8,876 nucleotides of DNA. Source: Eggerthellaceae bacterium. GTDB taxonomy: Bacteria; Actinomycetota; Coriobacteriia; Coriobacteriales; Eggerthellaceae. The notes beneath the pieces are model-generated. The model did not search any database, was not told where the DNA came from, and saw only the letters and a list, made by a program, of their open reading frames with translations. Both the position numbers and the translations under genes were made by a program. Below, in pieces: positions 1 through 4,571 of this stretch; the first letter of the stretch is position 1; every line of letters starts with the position of its first letter. The stretch spans positions 1 to 8,876 of the forward strand of contig JAFUCW010000124.1 in NCBI GenBank assembly GCA_017459485.1, read 5' to 3'.

Positions 1-56
1 AGGTCGCGGAGTTCAACGAGCGCATGCGGAAGGCCATCGAAGATGGCACGTACTAG
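1..56 (+). CDS. C-terminal end of an antitoxin-like gene (5' end outside window)
   Basis: The reading frame that starts at base 3 encodes VAEFNERMRKAIEDGTY and ends at TAG 54-56. The charged, helical tail is the kind seen at the C-terminus of RelB/Phd-type antitoxins, where it wraps the toxin. The last 14 bp overlap the start of the next gene at 43, the tight coupling typical of antitoxin-toxin pairs and seen again in the other modules of this window. Only 17 residues are visible, so the family cannot be named. The antitoxin reading rests mainly on position. Confidence 0.5.
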   Translation, partial: VAEFNERMRKAIEDGTY

Positions 57-330
57 GCCCTTCTGCGAAGGGGGACAGTTTTACTGCTATTCGCTGGGCG
101 GCGCGACAAAGGAAGACGAGCGCGACATAATGGCGTTCGAGCCCGTGGACCCCAAAGGCGCCGGCCTGGTCGCGTACCTCCAGCACCTGGCGTTCCCCGA
201 CGAAAAGGTGGTTGCTAACTACATGCGCTACGGCTTCGAAAGGCTTCCCTTCGACGACGAGGGTCTGGTCCATGCGCGCCTGAAGCCTCGCTACGACGCC
301 CAGTGCGTGTTCATGTACATGGCGCTGTAA
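43..330 (+). CDS. Unrecognised 95-aa protein, candidate toxin of the first TA module
   Basis: I do not recognise the family. The product is 95 residues, soluble, without a membrane segment or signal peptide, and rich in aromatic and charged residues (for example YMRYGFERLPFDDEG near residues 60-75). The ATG at 43 overlaps the upstream gene by 14 bp and has AAGG about 9 bp before it. Size, overlap with an antitoxin-like tail, and an R repeat starting 40 bp after the stop all match the layout of the better identified modules downstream. The toxin role is inferred from this context only; no catalytic motif of RelE, MazF, PIN, HEPN or Fic is evident. The 3' end (310-327) is imperfectly repeated just after the stop at 339-355. 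Confidence 0.55.
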   Translation: MARTRPFCEGGQFYCYSLGGATKEDERDIMAFEPVDPKGAGLVAYLQHLAFPDEKVVANYMRYGFERLPFDDEGLVHARLKPRYDAQCVFMYMAL

Positions 331-369
331 AGCCCTCTTTCATGTAATGGCGCTGGTGCTATAACTACT

Positions 370-540
370 GTGACAATTACGCGCCGTAACTGTCGCACCT
401 GGATAACGCACCGGCAAGGCTGAAAAACCAGGGCGTCCTGCAATGCAACGGCAACAAGGCGGGCCAGACGCAGCGCAAGCCGTTGCAGCCCAGAGCAAAG
501 GGGTTGCCGAGCGGATTTCTCATCCCCTTTGTGCACTCAA
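370..540 (+). repeat. R repeat, copy 1 (full-length structured intergenic element)
   Basis: This is the non-coding interval between module a and module b. It aligns along nearly its whole length with 1265-1437. Parts in order: inverted repeat TGTGACA (369-375) / TGTCGCA (391-397) around GCGCCGTAAC; core GGATAACGCACCGG (401-414); near-palindrome CAGGGCGTCCTG (429-440); perfect 8-bp inverted repeat GCAACGGC (445-452) / GCCGTTGC (479-486); and CAAAGGGG (496-503) / CCCCTTTG (524-531). It could be a 3' RNA structure, a recombination site or a miniature repeat. It could also act as a weak terminator, although no clear T-tract follows. Confidence 0.8.
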
Positions 541-560
541 AGTAGCTTCAAGACATAATA

Positions 561-589
561 TTGTAAAAAGCAATCATATAATGTATAAT
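561..589 (+). promoter_or_regulatory. Promoter of the relB-yafQ-type module
   Basis: TTGTAA at 561-566 and TATAAT at 584-589 are 17 bp apart. A second TATAAT at 577-582 lies directly upstream of the first. Transcription would start near 596, giving a leader of about 30 nt with ribosome-binding site AAGGAGG (612-618) before the ATG at 625. Such antitoxin-proximal promoters are normally autorepressed by the TA complex; no clear operator palindrome was found here. Confidence 0.65.
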
Positions 590-624
590 TGCAACCGTAA
601 TGAGTCAATGCAAGGAGGCCGTCG

Positions 625-909
625 ATGTCTGTTGCTACCACGTTGCGCTTTGACGAGACCGACAAGGTCGAAGCTACCGACCTCCTGAAATCGATGGGGG
701 TCACCTTCAACGGCTACCTTGGCATGGCCGTTAAGCAGCTCATCAACCAACGCCGCATCCCGTTCGAGATCGTCCCTGCCGCATACGAGCCCACTGAAGA
801 GACGCGCCTCGCCATGCTCCGCGCGGAGGCCAAGGCCGCAGGCCTGATTCCCGACGACGACCTATCGTTCGCAGACCCAGACGACTTCATTGCCTCTTTG
901 GAAGAGTAA
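625..909 (+). CDS. RelB/DinJ-family antitoxin
   Basis: This 94-aa protein has a ribbon-helix-helix start (TTLRFDETDK, residues about 5-14), followed by a helix ending in NQRRIPFEI (about 41-49), a hallmark of the DinJ/RelB family. An acidic C-terminal tail (DDDLSFADPDDFIASLEE) would wrap and block the toxin. The N-terminal half would dimerise, bind operator DNA and repress the module. The start at 625 is set by a strong AAGGAGG 6 bp upstream. The stop (907-909) lies 4 nt before the toxin ATG at 914, so translation is probably coupled. A dedicated -10 box lies 35 bp upstream. Family assignment is firm; the exact DinJ versus RelB label is not. Confidence 0.88.
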   Translation: MSVATTLRFDETDKVEATDLLKSMGVTFNGYLGMAVKQLINQRRIPFEIVPAAYEPTEETRLAMLRAEAKAAGLIPDDDLSFADPDDFIASLEE

Positions 910-913
910 TGGC

Positions 914-1225
914 ATGGCATTCGAGCTGCGTTACGATTCCGTATTCAAAGAAGACTACAAACGCGAGATGCGCGAACATCCCGAGCTGCGCGACGAATTC
1001 ATTGCAGCGGTGCGAGAACTGGCTTCCACTGGCACTGTACCTGCCGAGTATTCGCCCCATCGCCTTGTGAATACGGGCGGTAACTACAACAATCATATGG
1101 ATTTCCATTTGTCCGACGGTGCGGTTGACGTCGTCGTGCTCTACTTGCCCCACAAGACCAATCCCGTTATCCGCTTCGTTCGCATGGGCCCACATAGCCT
1201 TATCTTCCAAGGCCCGCTCAAATAG
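914..1225 (+). CDS. YafQ-family mRNA interferase toxin (RelE superfamily)
   Basis: This 103-aa protein has RelE/YafQ architecture: an N-terminal strand and helix (FELRYDSVFKEDYKREMREHPELRDEF), a central HMDFHLSDGAVDVVVLYL segment, and a C-terminal RFVRMGPHSLIF. The last segment corresponds to the RxGSHSxLF end of YafQ, whose His is catalytic in ribosome-dependent mRNA cleavage. I chose ATG 914, with GAAGAG 7 bp upstream, over ATG 890 inside the antitoxin gene; ATG 909 is out of frame. The partner is the RelB/DinJ protein just upstream. A deleted copy of this gene lies at about 2955-3023. The toxin appears intact. Confidence 0.85.
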   Translation: MAFELRYDSVFKEDYKREMREHPELRDEFIAAVRELASTGTVPAEYSPHRLVNTGGNYNNHMDFHLSDGAVDVVVLYLPHKTNPVIRFVRMGPHSLIFQGPLK

Positions 1226-1264
1226 CGCGGTTAAATGTTGCAAATGGTCGCCTGGAGCAACCCA

Positions 1265-1437
1265 GTGCGACAACCATGCGCCGTAGCTGTCGCACTTGGA
1301 TAACGCACCGGCAAGGCTAGAAACCCAGGGCGCCCTGCAATACAACGGCGGCAAGGCGGGCCAGACGCAGCGCAAGCCGTTGCAGCCCCGAGCAAAGCGC
1401 CCGCCGAGAAACCTCCGGCCCCTTTGCTGCACTTTGG
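1265..1437 (+). repeat. R repeat, copy 2 (full-length, best-formed hairpins)
   Basis: The element begins 40 bp after the toxin stop. It contains a perfect 8-bp inverted repeat GTGCGACA (1265-1272) / TGTCGCAC (1288-1295) around a 15-nt loop with GCGCCGTAGC, then the core GGATAACGCACCGG (1298-1311). A perfect 12-bp palindrome CAGGGCGCCCTG (1326-1337) follows, then CAACGGC (1343-1349) / GCCGTTG (1376-1382), and AGCAAAG (1391-1397) / CTTTGCT (1422-1428). It is highly similar to copy 1. Differences tend to fall in loops or to keep pairing. No start codon with a ribosome-binding site is convincing inside it. Confidence 0.82.
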
Positions 1438-1474
1438 GACGTTCGGAGCGCGCTGTTGAGCGTGTTTGCATCTG

Positions 1475-1503
1475 TTGCGAAAGAGCGTTTGCGCAGATAC
1501 AAT
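1475..1503 (+). promoter_or_regulatory. Promoter of the mntA-hepT module
   Basis: TTGCGA (1475-1480) and TACAAT (1498-1503) are spaced by exactly 17 bp and lie just downstream of R copy 2. A transcript starting near 1510 would begin almost at the ribosome-binding site GAGGTGG (1512-1518) of the ATG at 1523. Confidence 0.6.
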
Positions 1504-1522
1504 AAGGGTCGAGGTGGTCATC

Positions 1523-1837
1523 ATGACTGAGCAGCCAAACAACGACAGAGTGTATTCCATAGAAGAGTTGCGCGATATTGTGGCACCTTTTGCCAAAGAG
1601 AGGGGCTTTCGATGGGCGCGGCTTTTCGGTAGTTACGCAAGAGGGGATGCCGACGGGCGTTCTGACATTGACGTGCTTGTGGACAGGGGGGACGCGCGGG
1701 CCCTGTCCGTGTGCGGTTTGGCAAACCATGTGTGCCGCAGAACTGGGAAGCAAGCAGATGTGTTCGATATCGCCGAAGTAGACCCCGGGCCTTTCAGGGA
1801 TGCCATTATGCGCGAGGCGGTAATATTGTGGGCATGA
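1523..1837 (+). CDS. mntA: MntA-type minimal nucleotidyltransferase antitoxin
   Basis: This 104-aa protein has the minimal nucleotidyltransferase (pol beta-like) signature GSX10DXD: G36-S37, then D48 and D50 in GRSDIDVLVD. A third acidic residue lies in the KQADVFDI segment (D79 or D82). In characterised HepT-MntA systems the nucleotidyltransferase transfers AMP from ATP to a tyrosine of the HEPN toxin and so neutralises it. The start at 1523 is chosen for GAGGTGG about 5 bp upstream; the frame extends to 1466 without better support. The stop TGA shares ATGA (1834-1837) with the toxin start, so translation is coupled. All catalytic residues are present. Confidence 0.88.
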   Translation: MTEQPNNDRVYSIEELRDIVAPFAKERGFRWARLFGSYARGDADGRSDIDVLVDRGDARALSVCGLANHVCRRTGKQADVFDIAEVDPGPFRDAIMREAVILWA

Positions 1838-2220
1838 CACCAGAAGAGCACATACAACAGATGTATCGCTACGCGAGCGCTCTTGTGCGCATGCAACAGT
1901 CGGGTTATTTGACACGCGATAAGCTCGGCACCAACCACCACCTTCAAATGGAGGCGGCGATGCATTTTCAGGTGATTGGCGAAGAAGCGTCAGCTCTGGA
2001 AAAGGCGGGCATTGATCTTGGGCCGGAAATTCCCGTAGGAGATATAGTGGGGCTGCGCAATAGGGTCTCGCATAATTACGAAGGGGTCAACTGGAATTTG
2101 CTGGAGGACATCCTATTTGATGATGTCCCGGTGCTGGTTGAAAATCTTGTAAGCGTTATGGATGCGCGTAACATAGAACGCATCGAAATCGAGCTTCCCG
2201 AAGATTACGAGGACGCCTAG
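1834..2220 (+). CDS. hepT: HepT-type HEPN ribonuclease toxin
   Basis: This 128-aa all-helical HEPN protein carries RX4HXY exactly: R75, H80 and Y82 in the segment GLRNRVSHNYEGVNW. In the family, R and H form the RNase active site at the dimer interface, and the Y is the residue modified by the MntA partner. The preceding FQVIGEEASAL segment (about 45-55) is the usual conserved second helix. The start overlaps the mntA stop as ATGA. The C-terminus is acidic (ELPEDYEDA). The toxin looks complete. R copy 3 begins about 18 bp after its stop. HepT-MntA can act in plasmid maintenance or phage defence; the sequence does not tell which. Confidence 0.88.
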   Translation: MTPEEHIQQMYRYASALVRMQQSGYLTRDKLGTNHHLQMEAAMHFQVIGEEASALEKAGIDLGPEIPVGDIVGLRNRVSHNYEGVNWNLLEDILFDDVPVLVENLVSVMDARNIERIEIELPEDYEDA

Positions 2221-2237
2221 CCAGAGTTCGCAAATTC

Positions 2238-2325
2238 TGACAACCACGCGCCGTAACTGTCGCATTTGGATAATGCACTGGCTGTTGCATAGCTCAACAC
2301 CGAAGGCGCCTTTGCTTTCGCAGCG
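2238..2325 (+). repeat. R repeat, copy 3 (shortened)
   Basis: Only the left part of the element is kept: TGACAACCACGCGCCGTAAC (2238-2257), TGTCGCA (2258-2264) and the core GGATAATGCACTGG (2268-2281). The sequence then diverges to a different right end with palindrome AAGGCGCCTT (2303-2312) before the next promoter. The copy shows that the left 45 bp and the core are the most conserved portion of the family. Confidence 0.72.
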
Positions 2326-2340
2326 AAGACGTGGCTGTGG

Positions 2341-2366
2341 TATAATTTCGTTAAACGAAACAGGAG
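2341..2366 (+). promoter_or_regulatory. Promoter, operator-like palindrome and RBS of module d
   Basis: TATAAT at 2341-2346 is preceded by TGG (2338-2340), an extended -10. It overlaps inverted repeat TTTCGTT (2346-2352) / AACGAAA (2354-2360) with a 1-nt centre. AGGAG (2362-2366) follows, 7 bp before the ATG at 2374. A palindrome placed over the transcription start is where an RHH or TA complex would bind to autorepress. The binding partner is an inference. Confidence 0.65.
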
Positions 2367-2373
2367 CAATCAT

Positions 2374-2628
2374 ATGGCAGTGATAGTCGCCGAGCATGCG
2401 CTCAGGCACGGACTAACGGAAAGCGAGATTCTTTACGCCTGGGAGAACTACGTGAGGATGCAACAGAGGCCCGCCCCGAGCGAGGAGTATGTTGCGGCGG
2501 TCGGGTGCACGAAGTCGGGCGATATGGTCCAGATGGTGGCCGTCATCGTGGAGGATGGGGACCTCATAATTCATGACATGACACCGCCGACGGCGAAGGT
2601 GCTCAAAGAGTTCGGGATGATAAGGTGA
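2374..2628 (+). CDS. Small BrnT-like toxin candidate
   Basis: This 84-aa protein has the layout of a small RelE/BrnT-fold toxin. An N-terminal segment EHALRHGLTESEILYAWENYVRM (about residues 7-29) recalls the 'H-x-x-x-HG' helix of BrnT/DUF4258-like proteins. Three strands follow (MVQMVAVIVEDGDLIIHDMTPP, about 51-72), then a C-terminal KVLKEFGMIR. The gene precedes its presumed antitoxin, the BrnT-BrnA order and the reverse of the other modules here. The start is fixed by AGGAG 7 bp upstream. The stop TGA (2626-2628) lies inside the ribosome-binding site of the next gene, so translation is coupled. The family link is from remembered resemblance, not a search. Confidence 0.55.
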   Translation: MAVIVAEHALRHGLTESEILYAWENYVRMQQRPAPSEEYVAAVGCTKSGDMVQMVAVIVEDGDLIIHDMTPPTAKVLKEFGMIR

Positions 2629-2633
2629 TCAAC

Positions 2634-2909
2634 ATGACGATGACTGCGACAGATATCAAGAAGAAATACGGGATCAGCGCGCAAATGCTCGACGAAATTG
2701 ATGCGCGTGCCGCAAACGGCGAACTTCCCGGCGAGCCGGGACCTGTTTCTGTGGGCCGTCCCCTCAAGTTTGGCACGTCGCTCAAGATGGTCGGCTACAA
2801 GGAAGTCCCCGAAACCGTCGAGGCGATTGATCGGCGTGCGGATTCTCTTGGCATGACTCGCTCGGACTACCTGAGGAGCCTGGTTCGTCAGGATCTCGCT
2901 CACGCGTAA
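2634..2909 (+). CDS. Ribbon-helix-helix (CopG-like) protein, candidate antitoxin of module d
   Basis: This 91-aa protein carries an RHH-like segment in its C-terminal half (VPETVEAIDRRADSLGMTRSDYLRSLVRQDLA, about residues 59-90). The N-terminal half (ATDIKKKYGISAQMLDEIDARAANGELPG) looks like a separate small helical region. I chose ATG 2634 because TAAGGTGATC just upstream matches the extended Shine-Dalgarno at a normal distance. GTG 2625 overlaps the previous stop and is the alternative. Its likely job is to bind the palindrome at 2346-2360 and to neutralise the upstream protein, but the role is inferred from position and fold. Confidence 0.6.
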   Translation: MTMTATDIKKKYGISAQMLDEIDARAANGELPGEPGPVSVGRPLKFGTSLKMVGYKEVPETVEAIDRRADSLGMTRSDYLRSLVRQDLAHA

Positions 2910-2930
2910 ACCTTTGCGAGCGAGTCAAAG

Positions 2931-2960
2931 TGAGTCAAGGGGACGGAGGCATTTGGCTCA
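2931..2960 (+). repeat. REP-like hairpin
   Basis: TGAGTCAA (2931-2938) pairs with TTGGCTCA (2953-2960) in an 8-bp stem with one G-U, around loop GGGGACGGAGGCAT. The TCAAGGGGACGG motif resembles the intergenic palindromes linked to REP-associated (Y1/IS200-like) transposases in other Gram-positive genomes. Nearly the same 22-mer recurs at 4592-4613 (21 of 22 identical). No transposase is present in the window. Confidence 0.55.
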
Positions 2961-3023
2961 TTTGAACTGCGCTTCGTTCGCATGGGCCCACATAGCCTTA
3001 TCTTTCAGGGTCCACTCAAATAA
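2955..3023 (+). pseudogene. Relic YafQ-like toxin with 81-codon internal deletion
   Basis: The frame reads GSFELRFVRMGPHSLIFQGPLK and stops at TAA 3021-3023. FELR matches the start of the YafQ toxin (920-931), and RFVRMGPHSLIFQGPLK matches its end (1172-1222), with synonymous changes such as CAAGGC to CAGGGT. The join lies at CTGCG/CGC and removes 243 bp in frame (929-1171 of the intact copy). There is no start codon or ribosome-binding site. The homology continues past the stop to about 3064, matching the spacer after the intact toxin (1226-1266). It is a dead remnant of a second yafQ-type module, kept between modules d and e. Confidence 0.82.
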
Positions 3024-3050
3024 CGCGCCTAATCTTTGCAAATGGTCGCC

Positions 3051-3106
3051 TGGCACAACCCAGCTGGCACAACCCATCTGGCGCAGCCCACTTGGCGCAA
3101 CCCAGC
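3051..3106 (+). repeat. Four tandem copies of a 14-bp unit, at a truncated R boundary
   Basis: The units are TGGCACAACCCAGC (3051-3064), TGGCACAACCCATC (3065-3078), TGGCGCAGCCCACT (3079-3092) and TGGCGCAACCCAGC (3093-3106). The equivalent place after the intact YafQ gene has one copy only, TGGAGCAACCCAGT (1253-1266), immediately before R copy 2. Here R itself is missing and the array runs into the promoter of the next module. Slippage expansion at the broken edge is the simplest reading. Confidence 0.85.
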
Positions 3107-3128
3107 ATAGCATCTAAAGAAATTCGAT

Positions 3129-3155
3129 TATAATATCTTTAGTCTTCGGAAGGGG
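3129..3155 (+). promoter_or_regulatory. -10 box and RBS of module e
   Basis: TATAAT at 3129-3134 sits in an AT-rich patch (ATTCGATTATAATATC). GGAAGGGG (3148-3155) follows, 5 bp before the ATG at 3161. No convincing -35 is seen, so autoregulation or an activator is possible. The gap from -10 to ATG (26 bp) is close to that of module d. Confidence 0.55.
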
Positions 3156-3160
3156 TAGCA

Positions 3161-3451
3161 ATGCCGAAAATTATTTCAAGCACCGAATTGCGCAACGAAT
3201 ACAACGCGGTTTCTGGTTGGTGCCACGAAACGGGGCAGGCAGCCTACGTCACGCGAAATGGCTCGGGGGATCTAGCCGTAATGAGCGTGGAGGCCCACGA
3301 CGAACGCGAGGCCCGCCTCGCCCTCTACGACTTCATCGAAGCGGGGCGCAAAGACAGACTGGCGGGAAGGGTAACTCCGGCCCGCGACGTTCTTGCACAA
3401 CTCCGCGATACGCTTGGGGCCGAAGATGTACAGCGTGCTTCTAACGCATAA
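3161..3451 (+). CDS. Phd/YefM-family antitoxin
   Basis: This 96-aa protein has the family pattern in order: IISSTELRNEYNAVSGWCHETGQAAYVTRNGSGDLAVMSVEAH (residues 4-46). This corresponds to the 'S-T-x-L-R-N-x-Y-N-x-I' helix and the 'T-x-N-G-x-G-D-x-V-V-M' strand of YefM-like DNA-binding domains. The C-terminal half is charged and helical, as expected for toxin wrapping. The last 26 bp overlap the toxin start at 3426, so the pair is translationally coupled. The protein presumably binds its own promoter at 3129. The start is chosen for GGAAGGGG upstream. Confidence 0.88.
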   Translation: MPKIISSTELRNEYNAVSGWCHETGQAAYVTRNGSGDLAVMSVEAHDEREARLALYDFIEAGRKDRLAGRVTPARDVLAQLRDTLGAEDVQRASNA

Positions 3452-3740
3452 GGCCGTCCAGGACCTTAGCGCTGCGACAGGCTACATTGAGCACACGCTC
3501 AGCTCTCCTTCGGCCGCGCAAGGGCTGCTTGACGCTTTCGAAAAGCTGCTCGGCCAGCTAGAGACAATGCCCGAAGCGCACTCTTTCATGCGTGACGATC
3601 TTCTGGCCTACGCGGGATATCGTTGGGCGCCGTTCGGGTCCTATCTAGCCTTCTTTATCGTCGATGCCGAAAACCAGGAGGTTGTCATCGAACGCATCGC
3701 CCACGAATCGCGGGACTGGAAGGCCCTCCTTGGCCAGTGA
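3426..3740 (+). CDS. RelE/ParE-family toxin
   Basis: This 104-aa protein has ParE-type features: a first strand and helix (MYSVLLTHKAVQDLSAATGYIEHTL, 1-25), two amphipathic helices with AAQGLLDAFEKLLGQLETMP (about 30-49), then GYRWAPFGSYLAFFIVDAENQEVVIERIAHESRDW (about 64-99). The YLAFFIVD...IERIAHESRDW end matches the Y-x-V-x-Y...V-x-R-V-x-H-x-R-x-D-W pattern of ParE/RelE proteins. ParE members poison gyrase and RelE members cleave mRNA; the sequence alone does not decide between them. I chose ATG 3426 over ATG 3393, because 3393 would overlap the antitoxin by 59 bp and adds a non-family N-terminus. R copy 4 follows 10 bp after the stop. Confidence 0.85.
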   Translation: MYSVLLTHKAVQDLSAATGYIEHTLSSPSAAQGLLDAFEKLLGQLETMPEAHSFMRDDLLAYAGYRWAPFGSYLAFFIVDAENQEVVIERIAHESRDWKALLGQ

Positions 3741-3750
3741 TGGTTCAATG

Positions 3751-3881
3751 TGACAACTACGTGGCAACTACGCGCCGTAACATATGGATAATGCACTGGT
3801 AACGCTAGAAAACCCAGCCCGCCCTGCAATGCAAGGACGGCAAGACAGGCCAGGCGTATCGCAGGCCGTTGCAAGCCCCAA
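3751..3881 (+). repeat. R repeat, copy 4 (right half kept, left hairpin disrupted)
   Basis: It begins TGACAACTACG, has an 11-bp internal duplication (CAACTACG at 3754-3761 and again at 3765-3772), then GCGCCGTAAC (3772-3781). The usual TGTCGCA arm is deleted. The core GGATAATGCACTGG (3786-3799), the CCCGCCCTGCAATGCAA part and the GCCGTTGCAAGCCCC end are all kept. It ends directly at the AT-rich promoter of module f. Confidence 0.75.
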
Positions 3882-3900
3882 CATATATTACTTTATGTAT

Positions 3901-3941
3901 TATAATACGTATTATATGCATATTGTTTTACGTAAAAGGAG
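3901..3941 (+). promoter_or_regulatory. Double palindrome over the promoter and RBS of module f
   Basis: The perfect 16-bp palindrome TATAATACGTATTATA (3901-3916) contains a TATAAT -10 box. A second perfect palindrome TTTTACGTAAAA (3926-3937) overlaps ribosome-binding site AAGGAG (3936-3941), 5 bp before the ATG at 3947. The centres (ACGT in both) are 23 bp apart, about two DNA turns. These are good operator candidates for a Phd-type dimer repressing its own module. No clear -35 was found. Confidence 0.65.
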
Positions 3942-3946
3942 CAGCT

Positions 3947-4240
3947 ATGCCTTCGGTCACTATTTCCGAATTGCAGCGGAACGCAAAAGAAATCGTTGAC
4001 GAATGTGTTGCCACAGGCCGCGCAAAGAGGGTCACTAGGCATAACGAGTCGCCAGTGACACTCGTGAAGACAGAGCGGTATCTCGAGCTGCTCAAAATGG
4101 AGATTGCGGTGAAAGAACGGGATTTCCTTGTGCGCAAGTCGCTCATGCGTGGTTGGGAAGACTATCAGGCAGGTCGCGCTACTCCGCTCGATGCCGCGCT
4201 GGCAATAGCGGACGCCAAGCGTGGTGGGGCCAGTGCTTAG
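3947..4240 (+). CDS. Phd-type antitoxin of module f
   Basis: This 97-aa protein opens with a Phd/YefM-type DNA-binding start: MPSVTISELQRNAKEIVDECVATGRAKRVTRHNESPVTLVKTERY (residues 1-45), with the ribbon 'T-R-H-N-E-S-P-V-T-L-V' in the place of the usual 'T-x-x-G-x-P-x-A-x-L'. The C-terminal part is helical (DFLVRKSLMRGWEDYQAGRATPLDAALAIADAKRG) and would contact the toxin. The ATG at 3947 is set by AAGGAG 5 bp upstream; the frame is open from 3869 but without signals. The toxin frame opens inside its last 20 bp. It is distinct from the antitoxin at 3161, so this is not a recent duplication. Confidence 0.8.
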   Translation: MPSVTISELQRNAKEIVDECVATGRAKRVTRHNESPVTLVKTERYLELLKMEIAVKERDFLVRKSLMRGWEDYQAGRATPLDAALAIADAKRGGASA

Positions 4241-4571
4241 TCTGCCTGTCCAGCTGACAGACGAAGCGCTTCTTCAGCTGACCGAAATCCCTGGGAAGAA
4301 AAACTACCAGGAGGTAACGCGCGCACTTCGGGCACTGGAGAACATGAACGAGGCTTTTGGCGCATACGACCCTGGCTATGACGCGGCGCGGCCGCCTTTT
4401 TCGTGTCGTGTCTGCTATGCGGGCGACTACGGTATCTACTACGTGGCCAACGAAGCGGCGGTCACCGTCTTTTCCATTGTCGACAACCGGCTTGATCCAG
4501 AAAAACGATTCAGCGAAATTGACGACATCGACCAACTGGAAAGTCTGCTTTTCGACGAACTGTCAGACTAG
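4221..4571 (+). CDS. RelE-superfamily toxin of module f (GTG start)
   Basis: This protein of up to 116 aa has a RelE-like order: VQLTDEALLQLTEIPGKKNYQEVTRALRALENM (about 10-42), then FSCRVCYAGDYGIYYVANEAAVTVFSIVDNR (about 60-90). That corresponds to the toxin core 'R-V-x-Y-x-x-x-Y-x-I-x-Y...V-x-V-x-x-I-x-x-R'. An acidic tail (EIDDIDQLESLLFDELSD) is unusual for a basic RNA-targeting toxin. No ATG fits: GTG codons at 4221, 4224 and 4233 are the possible starts, all overlapping the antitoxin gene. GTG 4233 with GGTGGGG before it is a reasonable alternative. The family assignment is fairly safe; the start is not. Confidence 0.72.
   Translation: MVGPVLSLPVQLTDEALLQLTEIPGKKNYQEVTRALRALENMNEAFGAYDPGYDAARPPFSCRVCYAGDYGIYYVANEAAVTVFSIVDNRLDPEKRFSEIDDIDQLESLLFDELSD

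Noticed and set aside
887..1915. 342-codon open frame on the - strand
   Set aside because: It crosses four well-supported + strand features and R copy 2, has no domain-like sequence and no ribosome-binding site. It is a shadow of GC-rich coding on the other strand.
2914..3117. 67-codon + strand ORF over the relic toxin region
   Set aside because: It is out of frame with the recognisable toxin relic and reads through the 14-bp tandem repeats, giving a repetitive non-protein-like sequence.
370..3881. Classical integron attC sites or a CRISPR array
   Set aside because: The R copies lack the GTTRRRY/RYYYAAC core sites of attC. They are too long, too few and separated by genes, so they are not CRISPR repeats. 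No integrase or Cas gene is visible.
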